From: Flavobacteriales bacterium
GTDB lineage: Bacteria > Bacteroidota > Bacteroidia > CAIKAF01
Length of the DNA stretch: 64,000 nt
Assembly: GCA_025055575.1 (NCBI GenBank)
Contig: JANWWP010000023.1
Span: 38,763 to 102,762, forward strand
Direction of reading: 5' to 3'
Both the position numbers and the translations under genes were made by a program. The notes below the pieces were generated by a model, which did no database searches, was not told the origin of the DNA, and was given only the letters and a program-made list of their open reading frames with translations. The first letter of the stretch is position 1; each line of letters begins with the position of its first letter. Positions 17,587 to 26,293 of the stretch are shown here, in pieces.

Positions 17587-19545
17587 TCACAAAATAACAA
17601 ATTCTGTTCTTCGGTTTTTTGCCCGGCCTTCCGGTGTTGTATTATCCGCTATCGGCCGGCTCTCCCCGAATCCTTCGTGCTGGAGACGCTGGGGAGGAAT
17701 GCCCTGGTCGAGGAGTGCGTCGTACACGGCGCGCGCTCTCTGACGCGAAAGAGTCAAGTTGTCGTTGTCGTTGCCCACATTGTCCGTATGGCCGTGGATG
17801 GCCACCCTTACATCCGGATTTTCTTTCAGAAATTCAGCAAATGCCTGAATGGTGAACATGGCTTTCGGAGTCAGGGTGGCCGAGTTGGTAGCAAAATAAA
17901 TATCATTCAAGCGGTAGGCTTCCCCCTTCTTTAATTGCTTCTGTTCCAGTTTTACCTCTGGAACCAGGGGCGTAGTGTCGCTGGCCGAGATCAGTTGTGA
18001 GCTGAAAGCCGCGCCTTGCTTACGTACCGTGAGCAGATAGTCGTCATCGGCTTTCACCACGGCCACAAAACGTCCATCTTCCCGGTCCACCCTCACCAGG
18101 GAGGCCTCGCGCGAACTCAGATTTTTAAGCACCACATCCGCATCCGGGTTGTTGTTGTCAGCTTCCAGACGGCCTTTGATCAGGCGCACCTGTTCAGGCC
18201 GGGCCGCCTCATATAACGGAAAAGTAAACACATCCCGTCCACCCTTGCCCCCGGCCAGTTTGTCCGACGTAAAGAAAGCCCGGGTTCCATCCAGACTCAC
18301 AAAAAAACCCAGTTCATCGCCTTCCGTGTTAATAGGCGCTCCGATATTCACCGGAGGGCCCCACTGACCGTTTTCTCCTTTGCGGCTGTAAAAAATATCG
18401 TATCCCCCCAGACCTTTATGTCCTTTGGAACTGAAATACAGAGTTTTACCATCTGTATGCAAAAATGGCATCAGGTCGTTCTCTGGACTATTTATCACCG
18501 GACCCAGATTTTGGGGGGTCTCCCAGGAGCCATCAGAGCGCCGCTGGCTCACCCAAAGATCCGCCCCTCCCAACCCTCCTTTCCGGGTGGAAGAAAAAAT
18601 CATGGTTTGGCCATCGTAACTCAGCGTGGGCTGTGAATCCCACACTTCGGAATTGATACCTGGCGGGCGGTTGATCACATCCCAGCCCGGCCCATCGCGC
18701 TTCGTGTAATAAATGTCACACTTAGACACCTCATTATTCTCGCACATTACGAAATACAGGTATTTTTCATCCGCTGTCATGAAAGAAGCGCCGTTGTTGA
18801 AAACCGTATTGAAAGGAGCAGGCATAGGCCGGCCCCGGTCAAAATGCCAGTTGTTGTTCTGGGCTTCCATGAATATTTCTTTGTATCCGACGGCGGTGCC
18901 GGGTGCAGGCACTTTACGGGTGAAAAACATGCGGCTGTTATCCGGTGACAGCATAGCCAGATATTCGTCCTGCTCGGTGCAAATGTCTTCCACCGGACGC
19001 GGCTCGAAGGCCACGCGGTTGCGGGTGAGGTCCACCATGGCTTCGGCTTGTTTCAGAAGTTTTTGGGCTTCAAAAAAATCCTTATCATCAAAAGCTGCTT
19101 TTTCTCCCTTGTAGCCGACCACTTTTTTCAACATTTCGATGCTTTCCGTATAACGACCCTCCCCATAATAAATGTTGCCCAACCAGAACCAGGTGTAGGG
19201 GGAATAATCCGGACAAAGGCGCATCACCTGCTCCAATCGATATTTGGCCAGGCGGGCTTCCTGCTCCCGCACATATATCAATCCCAATTGAAAATGGGCT
19301 TCGTAACAATCCTCATTAAGCTTAGCTGCCTCAGCAAAGAGTTTTTTGCGTTCCAACCCTTTTTCCTTGAGCCCCCGTTCAAACAAACGAAGCGCCTGTG
19401 CATTTTCCGAGGGAGGGCAGGCGTCGCGGTCAAAAATATCTCGAGATTGGCTGTGGATGCAGGATAGCCTCAGAAAATTTATGAAAACGACCAGCGCCAG
19501 GCTGGAATTGGAATACATCCGCCAGTGCTTAGAATACATGTTCAT
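17587..19545 (-). CDS. PorE-like OmpA-family protein (TPR, PD40 propeller, CRD, OmpA domains)
   Basis: The 652-residue product has an N-terminal membrane/signal segment, TPR repeats (about 50-165), WD40-like PD40 propeller repeats (about 205-440, with DSQPTLSYDGQTMIFSS, NDLMPFLHTDGKTLYFSS, GDELGFFVSLDGTRAFFTS), a carboxypeptidase-regulatory-like segment (about 450-525) and a C-terminal OmpA peptidoglycan-binding domain (about 540-652, GHTDNVGNDNDN and NRRTEF). This domain order is that described for PorE, a component that anchors the T9SS to peptidoglycan. Related multi-domain OmpA paralogs are numerous in Bacteroidota, so PorE itself is not certain. The operon with a T9SS-exported peptidase supports a link to secretion or surface proteins. 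Two further ATGs lie shortly downstream of the chosen start. Confidence 0.8.
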   Translation of the reverse strand: MNMYSKHWRMYSNSSLALVVFINFLRLSCIHSQSRDIFDRDACPPSENAQALRLFERGLKEKGLERKKLFAEAAKLNEDCYEAHFQLGLIYVREQEARLAKYRLEQVMRLCPDYSPYTWFWLGNIYYGEGRYTESIEMLKKVVGYKGEKAAFDDKDFFEAQKLLKQAEAMVDLTRNRVAFEPRPVEDICTEQDEYLAMLSPDNSRMFFTRKVPAPGTAVGYKEIFMEAQNNNWHFDRGRPMPAPFNTVFNNGASFMTADEKYLYFVMCENNEVSKCDIYYTKRDGPGWDVINRPPGINSEVWDSQPTLSYDGQTMIFSSTRKGGLGGADLWVSQRRSDGSWETPQNLGPVINSPENDLMPFLHTDGKTLYFSSKGHKGLGGYDIFYSRKGENGQWGPPVNIGAPINTEGDELGFFVSLDGTRAFFTSDKLAGGKGGRDVFTFPLYEAARPEQVRLIKGRLEADNNNPDADVVLKNLSSREASLVRVDREDGRFVAVVKADDDYLLTVRKQGAAFSSQLISASDTTPLVPEVKLEQKQLKKGEAYRLNDIYFATNSATLTPKAMFTIQAFAEFLKENPDVRVAIHGHTDNVGNDNDNLTLSRQRARAVYDALLDQGIPPQRLQHEGFGESRPIADNTTPEGRAKNRRTEFVIL

Positions 19546-19610
19546 GACAAAAACGTTTTGAATTTTTTTTTATTCAACCCACCGAGCGGTTTTTTTACAT
19601 GAAAAAACGA

Positions 19611-19618
19611 TATATTTG
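19611..19618 (+). promoter_or_regulatory. -7 box of the tRNA-Lys promoter
   Basis: TATATTTG matches TAnnTTTG and ends 19 bases before the mature tRNA 5' end. A clear TTG -33 element was not seen. Confidence 0.5.
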
Positions 19619-19637
19619 CGGCCCCAAAATCAAGGTT

Positions 19638-19710
19638 GATTCCGTAGCTCAGCCGGTAGAGCATTACACTTTTAATGTAAGGGTCCTGGGTTCGAATCCC
19701 AGCGGAATCA
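19638..19710 (+). tRNA. tRNA-Lys (anticodon TTT)
   Basis: A full cloverleaf can be drawn over 73 bases: acceptor GATTCCG/CGGAATC (19638-19644 and 19703-19709), D stem GCTC/GAGC, anticodon stem TTACA/TGTAA around loop CTTTTAA with anticodon TTT at 19671-19673, and T arm CTGGG-TTCGAAT-CCCAG. The discriminator base is A; CCA is not encoded. The D loop is short and the variable loop has 5 bases. Confidence 0.97.
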
Positions 19711-19721
19711 CAATCAAGTGA

Positions 19722-19747
19722 AAGTCCGGACAATCCGGGCTTTTTTA
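19722..19747 (+). terminator. Terminator after tRNA-Lys
   Basis: Stem AAGTCCGGA/TCCGGGCTT (19722-19730 and 19734-19742, one G-T pair) with a 3-base loop and a T tract. It overlaps the stop codon of the convergent gene at 19745. Confidence 0.8.
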
Positions 19748-20578
19748 TTTGGATTCTCTGGCCCACGCGGTTCGGATAGGTTCCACCACTTGTTTTCGCA
19801 CCATTTCCAGGTAATCAAAAGCCTGAAGCATCCGGCTCCCATACCAGGAAAACATTTCTCCGTCAGCGAGAAACAAATAGGCCTGAGGCACAATTTTTTC
19901 GAGTTCTTCAAAGTGTTTCTCTGAAAATGGATAGGGTTCTGAAGACAAAATCACAAGGGAGGGAGAAGCGGCCTGCAAATCTTCGGTGCTGATCTCTGGA
20001 TAACGCGCCTCATGCCCGGCGAAGACGTTTTCCATACCGGCCATGGCCATCATATGATGAATAAAAGTATTCCGGTTCACCGTCATAAATGGGCGGCGCC
20101 AAATCAAATACGCCACCGGTATTTTACTTTCCGGAGTCTTAAGCCACTTACGGGCTTTTTGCACGTCTTTCACAAGGCTCTGGGCTGTTTCAGGCACACC
20201 ACAAACATCCCCCAGACGCAGCATCATATCCAGGGCCGAATTGTAATCCGTGACATCGCTAATCCAGACCGGAAGGCCGGCATTTTTCAGGTGCAACAGT
20301 TTTTCTTTTTCATTTTCTTCTTTGTTGGCTACAATGAGGTCCGGATGAAGAGAACGGATCAGTTCCACTTTAAAATTTTTTGTGCCGCCCACACGAGTTT
20401 TGGTTTGGAGATAATGAGGGGGATGCACACAAAACTTGGTGATGCCCACCAGGTAGTCTTCCAGGCCCAAATCGTGCAGATACTCAGTGATGGAAGGCAC
20501 CAGGCTGACGATGCGGCGCGGCTTTGGAGGCACCTGCACCATGAACCCCATCTGATCCTGAACCGTTCGCAAATCCAT
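19745..20578 (-). CDS. Helical-backbone metal receptor / BtuF-like periplasmic-binding fold protein
   Basis: The 277-residue product belongs to the periplasmic-binding superfamily used by iron and cobalamin ABC transporters. It shows RIVSLVPSITEYLHDLGLEDYLVGITKFC at the N-terminus, LHPDLIVANKEENEKE, a long linking helix, and LQAASPSLVILSSEPYPF. It has no signal peptide, even with the alternative starts at M10 or M13, so a cytoplasmic location is likely, as in many Bacteroidota homologs. No permease or ATPase is adjacent. It follows the LOG gene on the same strand after 31 bases. The ligand cannot be told from sequence. Confidence 0.82.
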   Translation of the reverse strand: MDLRTVQDQMGFMVQVPPKPRRIVSLVPSITEYLHDLGLEDYLVGITKFCVHPPHYLQTKTRVGGTKNFKVELIRSLHPDLIVANKEENEKEKLLHLKNAGLPVWISDVTDYNSALDMMLRLGDVCGVPETAQSLVKDVQKARKWLKTPESKIPVAYLIWRRPFMTVNRNTFIHHMMAMAGMENVFAGHEARYPEISTEDLQAASPSLVILSSEPYPFSEKHFEELEKIVPQAYLFLADGEMFSWYGSRMLQAFDYLEMVRKQVVEPIRTAWARESK

Positions 20579-20609
20579 GCCTTCCTTGCCCAGACCGTTG
20601 GTTGGATAA

Positions 20610-21347
20610 TCAGAAATTAGGTTTCAACATATAACGGCTGTAAAATTCCCTGAAAATGCGGGCTATCTCTTTGGGATCATCAGATACCGAAAACAAGTTC
20701 AAATCTTCCGGATTAATATTTTTCTGCTCTTCCAGCACCACTTTTCGAAGCCATTCCAGCAAACCCTGCCAATAGGAACTTCCGGCCAAAACAATGGGAA
20801 ACTTGCCGATTTTATGGGTTTGAATGAGCGTGAGCGCTTCAAACAACTCATCGAGTGTTCCAAACCCTCCGGGCAACACCACAAAGCCCTGAGAATATTT
20901 TATAAAAACGACCTTCCGCACAAAGAAATAGTCAAATGTGATCAGCTTATCTCGGTCAATATAAGCGTTAGGGGCTTGTTCGAAAGGCAAGAAAATATTC
21001 AGGCCCACCGATCGGCCCTGAGCTCTGCGTGCGCCTTTGTTGGCAGCTTCCATGATGCCCTGGCCCCCCCCTGTAATAACACCAAAACCTTCCCTGGAGA
21101 GCTCATAGGAAATTTCTTCAGCCAATTTGTAATACGGAGAATCCGGGGCGGTCCGGGCGCTTCCAAAAACAGAAACCGAAGGCCCGATGCGTGCCATTTT
21201 CTCAAATCCTTGAACAAATTCTGCCATGATTTTGAACAATTCCCAGGAATCATGGCTTTTGATATCAGCCCAATCCATCTGATTTAAGGCCCGGCTAATT
21301 TCTTCCGGGGATAAATTACCGGGGGAGTCTGTGGCCTCTTTATTCAT
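20610..21347 (-). CDS. LOG-family (TIGR00730) nucleotide phosphoribohydrolase-like protein
   Basis: The 245-residue product uses the ATG at 21347. It carries the Rossmann GGGQGIMEAANKGA segment (93-106) and the catalytic PGGFGTLDE motif (159-167). LOG proteins release the free base from cytokinin-type or purine nucleoside monophosphates; the bacterial substrate is often unknown. A roughly 45-residue N-terminal helical extension precedes the core. The gene lies between the second uvrA and the metal-receptor gene on one strand, with small gaps, so all three are probably co-transcribed. Confidence 0.92.
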   Translation of the reverse strand: MNKEATDSPGNLSPEEISRALNQMDWADIKSHDSWELFKIMAEFVQGFEKMARIGPSVSVFGSARTAPDSPYYKLAEEISYELSREGFGVITGGGQGIMEAANKGARRAQGRSVGLNIFLPFEQAPNAYIDRDKLITFDYFFVRKVVFIKYSQGFVVLPGGFGTLDELFEALTLIQTHKIGKFPIVLAGSSYWQGLLEWLRKVVLEEQKNINPEDLNLFSVSDDPKEIARIFREFYSRYMLKPNF

Positions 21348-21368
21348 TGGAATACAAAACTGCAAATT

Positions 21369-24209
21369 TTAAACCAGGGTCAGGGGCCGACGTTCCATTT
21401 CCAGGCGCAGATGTCGTGCGGTATGGCTTTCTTCGAACTGCATTAAGGCCTCCGGCGGCCCTTCAAATAGAATCTGCCCGCCTTCTTCGCCCGCTTCAGG
21501 CCCTAAATCAATGATGTGGTCAGCCTGCCGGATGACGTCCATGTTATGCTCTATGACCAAGATGGTATTGCCGCGATCGGCCAGACGATGTAGAATATGC
21601 ATCAGTTGACGGATATCTTCAAAATGCAGGCCGGTGGTGGGTTCGTCTAATAAGTATAATGCGTGCCCTGTGTCGCGTTTATTGAGTTCGGAAGCCAGCT
21701 TCACCCGCTGGGCTTCCCCACCACTGAGGGTCGTGGCCTGCTGGCCCAGCCGCAGATAGCCCAGGCCGATATCGCTGAGAGTTTGCAGTTTGCGGGCAAT
21801 AGAAGGAATATGTTCGAAAAACTCCGCGGCTTTTTGAATTTCCATATCCAACACATCGGCAATCGTTTTTCCACGATAGCGCACTTCCAGGGTTTCTCGG
21901 TTGTACCTCCTGCCGTTACAATATTCGCAGGTGACATGGACATCCGGAAGAAAATTCATTTCGATGGTCCGGATGCCGGCTCCTTGACATTCTTCGCAAC
22001 GGCCGCCTTTCACATTAAAGGAAAACCGGCCGGGCTTATAGCCCCGGATCTTGGCCTCCGGTAATTCGGCAAAAAGATTCCGGATTTCAGAAAAAACCCC
22101 GGTGTAGGTGGCTGGGTTGGAGCGTGGGGTTCGGCCGATTGGGCTTTGATCCACGGAAATGAGTTTGTCGATATGTTCCAGGCCGCGCAGATCTTTATAG
22201 GGCAAAGGTTTTTCGTGGCTTTTGTATAGGTGTTGCAAAAGCAGGGGCCTCAAAGTCTGATTAATTAATGTGGACTTTCCGGAACCGGAGACGCCTGTCA
22301 CCACGATAAAGCAACCCAAAGGCAGACGAAGGGTCACGTTTTTAAGGTTGTGGCCGCGGGCTCCCGTAAGCACCAACATGTGACCATTTCCCTTGCGCCT
22401 CTGTGCGGGCTCCTGGATGGTGATGTGGCCGGAGAGATAACGGCCTGTGAGGCTGTTGGAAGCCGCGCACACCGCTTCCGGTGGACCGCAGGCCACCACA
22501 TGACCGCCAGAGGCCCCAGCGCCGGGCCCAAGATCCACCACATAATCGGCAGCCAAAATCATGTCTCTGTCATGCTCCACCACAATTACAGTATTCCCCA
22601 AGTCTCGGAGGGCCTTGAGCGCTTGGATGAGCTGATGATTGTCCCGCTGGTGAAGTCCTATGCTGGGCTCATCCAGAATATACAACACTCGCGTCAGTTG
22701 GGAACCCACCTGCGTTGCCAGCCGAAGGCGCTGGATCTCCCCACCAGACAAAGAAGACACCGGTCGGTTGAGGGTCAAATATCCCAAACCCACATCGGTA
22801 ATAAACTGCAATCTTTTAGTAATCTCGTTCACCACTTCCCGTGCCACGGCTGCTTCCTTACCAGATAGCCGGCCCGGCAGACGATTAAACCACTGCAGGG
22901 TGCGGCTCAGCGGCCATTGGGCCACTTCCTGAATGGTGGCATCGCCCAGCTTAAAATACAAGGCTTCTTTTCGCAAACGAGAACCTTGACACACTGGGCA
23001 CACCACCGTGGTCATAAAAGATTCGGCCCATTTTTTCAAACTGGCCGGGGCATCTTCTGCTTCTGCCTGCCTTAGAATGAAAGGCGCAATGCCTTCAAAT
23101 GTGACACTGACGGGACGCAAGCCTTCGGCCGGAGCAAAAGTGAGCATCTGGTCGGATCCATATACCAAAGCGTGCAGAGCTTCTTCGGAAAAGGCGCTCA
23201 AGGGCGTGTCCAAAGTGAATCCAAACTTTTTGCCCAACGCCTCCAACGTTTTCATAAAGGTGCTTTGGGCCAACCTTCCCAGAGGTTCTAAGGCGCCTTT
23301 GCGGAGGCTTTTGGAAAAATCCGGAATTATTCTATGCAGGTCCACGCCCGGCACCTCGCCCAAACCGTTGCAGTGAGAACAAGCGCCATAGGGGGAATTG
23401 AAGGAAAAAAAGTTGGGTGCCGGTTCCGGATAAGAAATGCCCGATGTTGGGCACATCAGATTGCGGCTGAAATGGCGCAAACCTTCCGAATCCTCGGTGC
23501 GAACGGCCAGGCTGCCCTGGCCCATTTGCAAGGAGAGTTCAATAGCCCGGCGCAACCTTTGTTCCTGTCCATCATCCACCTTCAGGCGGTCGGTCAGAAG
23601 ATAAATGTCGTGGATTTTATAGCGGTCCAGCTTAATGGTTTCGCTGAGGCTGCGCTGACGACCATCCACCCACACCCATTCAAATCCGCTTCGGCGCAAT
23701 TTTTCAAAAAGTTCGCGGTAGTGCCCTTTGCGCCCCTGAACCAAGGGAGCCAGTAAGTATATTTTTTGCCCATGATAGGCCGACACAATATATTCCTGCA
23801 TCTGGGCTTCCGTGTAGCGCACCATGGCTTCGCCGGTCACGTAAGAATAGGCCGTGGCAGCCCGGGCAAATAGAAGGCGGATAAAATGATACACTTCCGT
23901 CACTGTGCCCACCGTGCTGCGCGGGCTGTGGCTGGTGGTTTTTTGCTCGATGGCCACCACCGGGCTCAGACCTTTTATTTTGTCCACATCTGGCCTTTTA
24001 AATCCGCCCAAAAACTGCCGGGCGTAGGCCGAGAAAGTTTCCATATAGCGCCTTTGGCCCTCCGCATAGAGCGTGCTGAATGCCAAAGAGGATTTGCCGC
24101 TGCCGCTCAAGCCCGTGACCACTACGAGGGCCCGATGGGGAATTTCTAAATCAATATTTTTGAGATTGTGCTCACGGGCTCCAAAAATTTCAATTTTTTT
24201 AGAATTCAT
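21369..24209 (-). CDS. uvrA: UvrA excinuclease ABC subunit A, canonical-like paralog
   Basis: The 946-residue product uses the ATG at 24209 (MNSKKIEIFGAREHNL); a longer frame would overlap the neighbouring gene. Walker A GLSGSGKSSLAF and GVSGSGKSTLIN, signatures LSGGEIQRLR and LSGGEAQRVK, and the C-terminal zinc module CEEC...CEYC are present. The UvrB-binding region (LLAPLVQGRKGHYRELFEKLRRSGFEWV) and the insertion segment (YGSDQ, FEGIAPFI, CPVCQGSRLR) follow the canonical enzyme closely, so this is the better candidate for the main repair UvrA. It stands downstream of the exopolysaccharide genes on the same strand, an unusual setting. Confidence 0.96.
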   Translation of the reverse strand: MNSKKIEIFGAREHNLKNIDLEIPHRALVVVTGLSGSGKSSLAFSTLYAEGQRRYMETFSAYARQFLGGFKRPDVDKIKGLSPVVAIEQKTTSHSPRSTVGTVTEVYHFIRLLFARAATAYSYVTGEAMVRYTEAQMQEYIVSAYHGQKIYLLAPLVQGRKGHYRELFEKLRRSGFEWVWVDGRQRSLSETIKLDRYKIHDIYLLTDRLKVDDGQEQRLRRAIELSLQMGQGSLAVRTEDSEGLRHFSRNLMCPTSGISYPEPAPNFFSFNSPYGACSHCNGLGEVPGVDLHRIIPDFSKSLRKGALEPLGRLAQSTFMKTLEALGKKFGFTLDTPLSAFSEEALHALVYGSDQMLTFAPAEGLRPVSVTFEGIAPFILRQAEAEDAPASLKKWAESFMTTVVCPVCQGSRLRKEALYFKLGDATIQEVAQWPLSRTLQWFNRLPGRLSGKEAAVAREVVNEITKRLQFITDVGLGYLTLNRPVSSLSGGEIQRLRLATQVGSQLTRVLYILDEPSIGLHQRDNHQLIQALKALRDLGNTVIVVEHDRDMILAADYVVDLGPGAGASGGHVVACGPPEAVCAASNSLTGRYLSGHITIQEPAQRRKGNGHMLVLTGARGHNLKNVTLRLPLGCFIVVTGVSGSGKSTLINQTLRPLLLQHLYKSHEKPLPYKDLRGLEHIDKLISVDQSPIGRTPRSNPATYTGVFSEIRNLFAELPEAKIRGYKPGRFSFNVKGGRCEECQGAGIRTIEMNFLPDVHVTCEYCNGRRYNRETLEVRYRGKTIADVLDMEIQKAAEFFEHIPSIARKLQTLSDIGLGYLRLGQQATTLSGGEAQRVKLASELNKRDTGHALYLLDEPTTGLHFEDIRQLMHILHRLADRGNTILVIEHNMDVIRQADHIIDLGPEAGEEGGQILFEGPPEALMQFEESHTARHLRLEMERRPLTLV

Positions 24210-24222
24210 GGCTCCAGAATTT

Positions 24223-25191
24223 TCAAGGCGTGAGAATACCGGATATTTTTTTCTGGGCTTCCATATAGTCAAAGGGCTGTGGTATGAATACCGTGTAGCT
24301 TTTACGCCGGACGTTCCGTAGATAGGGCTTGCGTATCCAGGGATTGGCTTCTAATAGAAGCTTATAACTGATGCCCTGCTGCAAGGCAAAATCTACCCAG
24401 GAATTGACCGCTGAGTCCACCTGCACCTTTTTCACCGGCACAGGCGGATAAAGCTCTTTCTCATCCACATTAAAACTAAAATAGGAAGGATATTTCATGA
24501 TGTATTTTAAGGCTAGTATTCTAAAAACATACCGGGAGGTTTCGCTGTTCAAATACAAGTCATAGTAAGACGTCTGTTTTTGTTCCTGTTGTTTGTTTTC
24601 AAATCCCGCCATGCCCATGTTATAAGCGGCAGCGGCGTTGGTCCAGGAGCCCAGGCGCCGGCGGGCTTCCTTTAAATATTTACACGCGGCCCGAGTGGCC
24701 TTTTCCAAGTGGTAGCGTTCGTCCACTTCGTCGCTTACTTCCAAACCGGATTCCAGAGCTGTGGTCTTTAAAAATTGCCAAAAACCGGCAGCCCCTGCCG
24801 GGCTCACCACATTAGACAAATCACTTTCTATTACACACAGGTATTTAAAGTCATCTGGCAAGCCTTCTTCTTTGAGCAGGCTTTCAATAAAAGGAAAAAA
24901 TCGCCCCGCTTTTTTCATGATCAATAATGTTTTGGCATGGCGAAAAGTATTCTCTATTATTTCTCTCTCCAGCCTTTCCCGCACCTCAAAATCCTGCAGA
25001 GGAACAACCTCTCCTGCAAAATTGACTTCAGCCAGAAGTCGGGGCGGTGTCACGCAGTATCGGCATTCAGTATTCTTATTAGGTTCCGATTCCTTAGATG
25101 ACGTCAATAATTCACCTGAGTTTATTAATACCATAAGCATGGCAGCAGGTATTGCCAGCATTAAAGAACTACGACCCGCCCGAATTAACAT
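24223..25191 (-). CDS. Lytic transglycosylase, SLT domain (MltD-like)
   Basis: The 322-residue product has an N-terminal membrane or signal segment (SSLMLAIPAAMLMVLIN). The SLT domain holds catalytic Glu122 in CVIESDLSN, then SPAGAAGFWQF, AAAAYNMGMAG and the late ETSRYVFRILALKY. It would cut peptidoglycan glycan strands to 1,6-anhydro products. The C-terminal 80 residues (NSWVDFALQQGISYKLLLEANPWIR, RKSYTVFIP) resemble a degenerate LysM-like module. The ATG at 25191 was chosen because an upstream start would overlap the WecA-like gene. It may open the wall for polymer export. Confidence 0.9.
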   Translation of the reverse strand: MLIRAGRSSLMLAIPAAMLMVLINSGELLTSSKESEPNKNTECRYCVTPPRLLAEVNFAGEVVPLQDFEVRERLEREIIENTFRHAKTLLIMKKAGRFFPFIESLLKEEGLPDDFKYLCVIESDLSNVVSPAGAAGFWQFLKTTALESGLEVSDEVDERYHLEKATRAACKYLKEARRRLGSWTNAAAAYNMGMAGFENKQQEQKQTSYYDLYLNSETSRYVFRILALKYIMKYPSYFSFNVDEKELYPPVPVKKVQVDSAVNSWVDFALQQGISYKLLLEANPWIRKPYLRNVRRKSYTVFIPQPFDYMEAQKKISGILTP

Positions 25192-25219
25192 AAAACCAAT
25201 GTTTATAAATGATGAGCTA

Positions 25220-26281
25220 TTAACGCTGGCTCCGCGGCAATCGTGTGGTAATATATAAGCCACTAAAAATCAGCAAAATCACCGAAATTCCGGCAGCCAT
25301 GTGAAAAGATGTCCAACGGCGGCTTCCATACACAAGTACCACAGCCGTTAACCCCCCCATGATAGAAATGAGAAGATAGAGAATGGCCACTTGTCGCTGA
25401 GAAAAACCATTAAACACAAGATTGTGGGTGGTGTGGTCCCGCCCACCCACAAAGGGGCTTTGACCTTTTAAAATGCGATTGATTGTGACAGTGGCCGTAT
25501 CGGAAATAGTGACTATAAAAACCAAAACAGGAATTAAAACATTTTTTGACTGAATAAACTGTCCATGGATGTCAGTGGCATTCCAAAGGTAGCGCACGCC
25601 GAGCCAGGCTAATAGCATGCCTACAAACTGGCTGCCGCTGTCGCCCATAAACATTTTGGATGGATACCAATTATGGTAAAGAAATCCCGCAAAAGAGCCC
25701 ATCATGCCCACCGTAATTAAACTATAAAATCCGTCTTCTATTTGATTTAAGTATTGAAACAATCCGATAAAGAATAAAATAGAAAAACTTACAATAGTGG
25801 TGATGGCATCCATATTATCCAACATATTTAGAGAATTCATGAGGCCCACTACCCACAAAAAAGTAAATAGATAATTAATATATTCCCAGGGAAATACTTT
25901 AATATAATTATCAGAAATTACAAAGATGCCTGCACACAATGCCTGAATCAAAAATTTTATCAGAGGCCTGGTGTTGTATGCATCGTCCGCAAGGCCCATC
26001 AGGAAGCCTGCCAGTGCGCAAAAAAGAAAACCCCACAAATGTCGGCTGAAATACATTTCGTGGATCAAATTGGCCGCCAGAGAGGCGATTACCAGCAAAA
26101 GAAAAACAAGGAAAAAAGTAATCCCGCCTAGGGAGGGCTTTCTTGAAGGATTCCAACGGATTTGTAAAGCTTCATCGCGGGTGCCCAGGTTGGTTGCAAA
26201 CTTGAGTAAAAGCGTGTTGGTAACAATAGTAATGACCAGTGAAAGAATAAAAGCCGCCAAAAGAATTAGGACTTTTTCCAT
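25220..26281 (-). CDS. MraY/WecA-type undecaprenyl-phosphate sugar-1-phosphate transferase
   Basis: The 353-residue product has about ten membrane segments. Family motifs are GLADDAYNTRP (substrate Asp pair), NSLNMLDNMDAITT, FMGDSGSQFVG and GGRDHTTHNLVFNGF, matching the catalytic Asp and His-rich loops of the polyprenyl-phosphate GlcNAc/HexNAc-1-P transferases. It would load the first sugar of a surface polysaccharide onto undecaprenyl phosphate at the inner membrane. NMLDNMDA instead of NxxDGxDG sets it apart from MraY. Position next to rfbC, wzc and wza homologs supports exopolysaccharide synthesis. Confidence 0.9.
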   Translation of the reverse strand: MEKVLILLAAFILSLVITIVTNTLLLKFATNLGTRDEALQIRWNPSRKPSLGGITFFLVFLLLVIASLAANLIHEMYFSRHLWGFLFCALAGFLMGLADDAYNTRPLIKFLIQALCAGIFVISDNYIKVFPWEYINYLFTFLWVVGLMNSLNMLDNMDAITTIVSFSILFFIGLFQYLNQIEDGFYSLITVGMMGSFAGFLYHNWYPSKMFMGDSGSQFVGMLLAWLGVRYLWNATDIHGQFIQSKNVLIPVLVFIVTISDTATVTINRILKGQSPFVGGRDHTTHNLVFNGFSQRQVAILYLLISIMGGLTAVVLVYGSRRWTSFHMAAGISVILLIFSGLYITTRLPRSQR

Positions 26282-26293
26282 ACAGAAAATGTG

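Noticed and set aside
19745-20578. Periplasmic cobalamin-binding lipoprotein BtuF
   Set aside because: No signal peptide or lipobox at any possible start and no adjacent transporter genes, so only the fold family is claimed.
20012-20620. Plus-strand open frame of 202 codons
   Set aside because: Antisense to the metal-receptor gene, which has clear family motifs; no start signal and unnatural composition.
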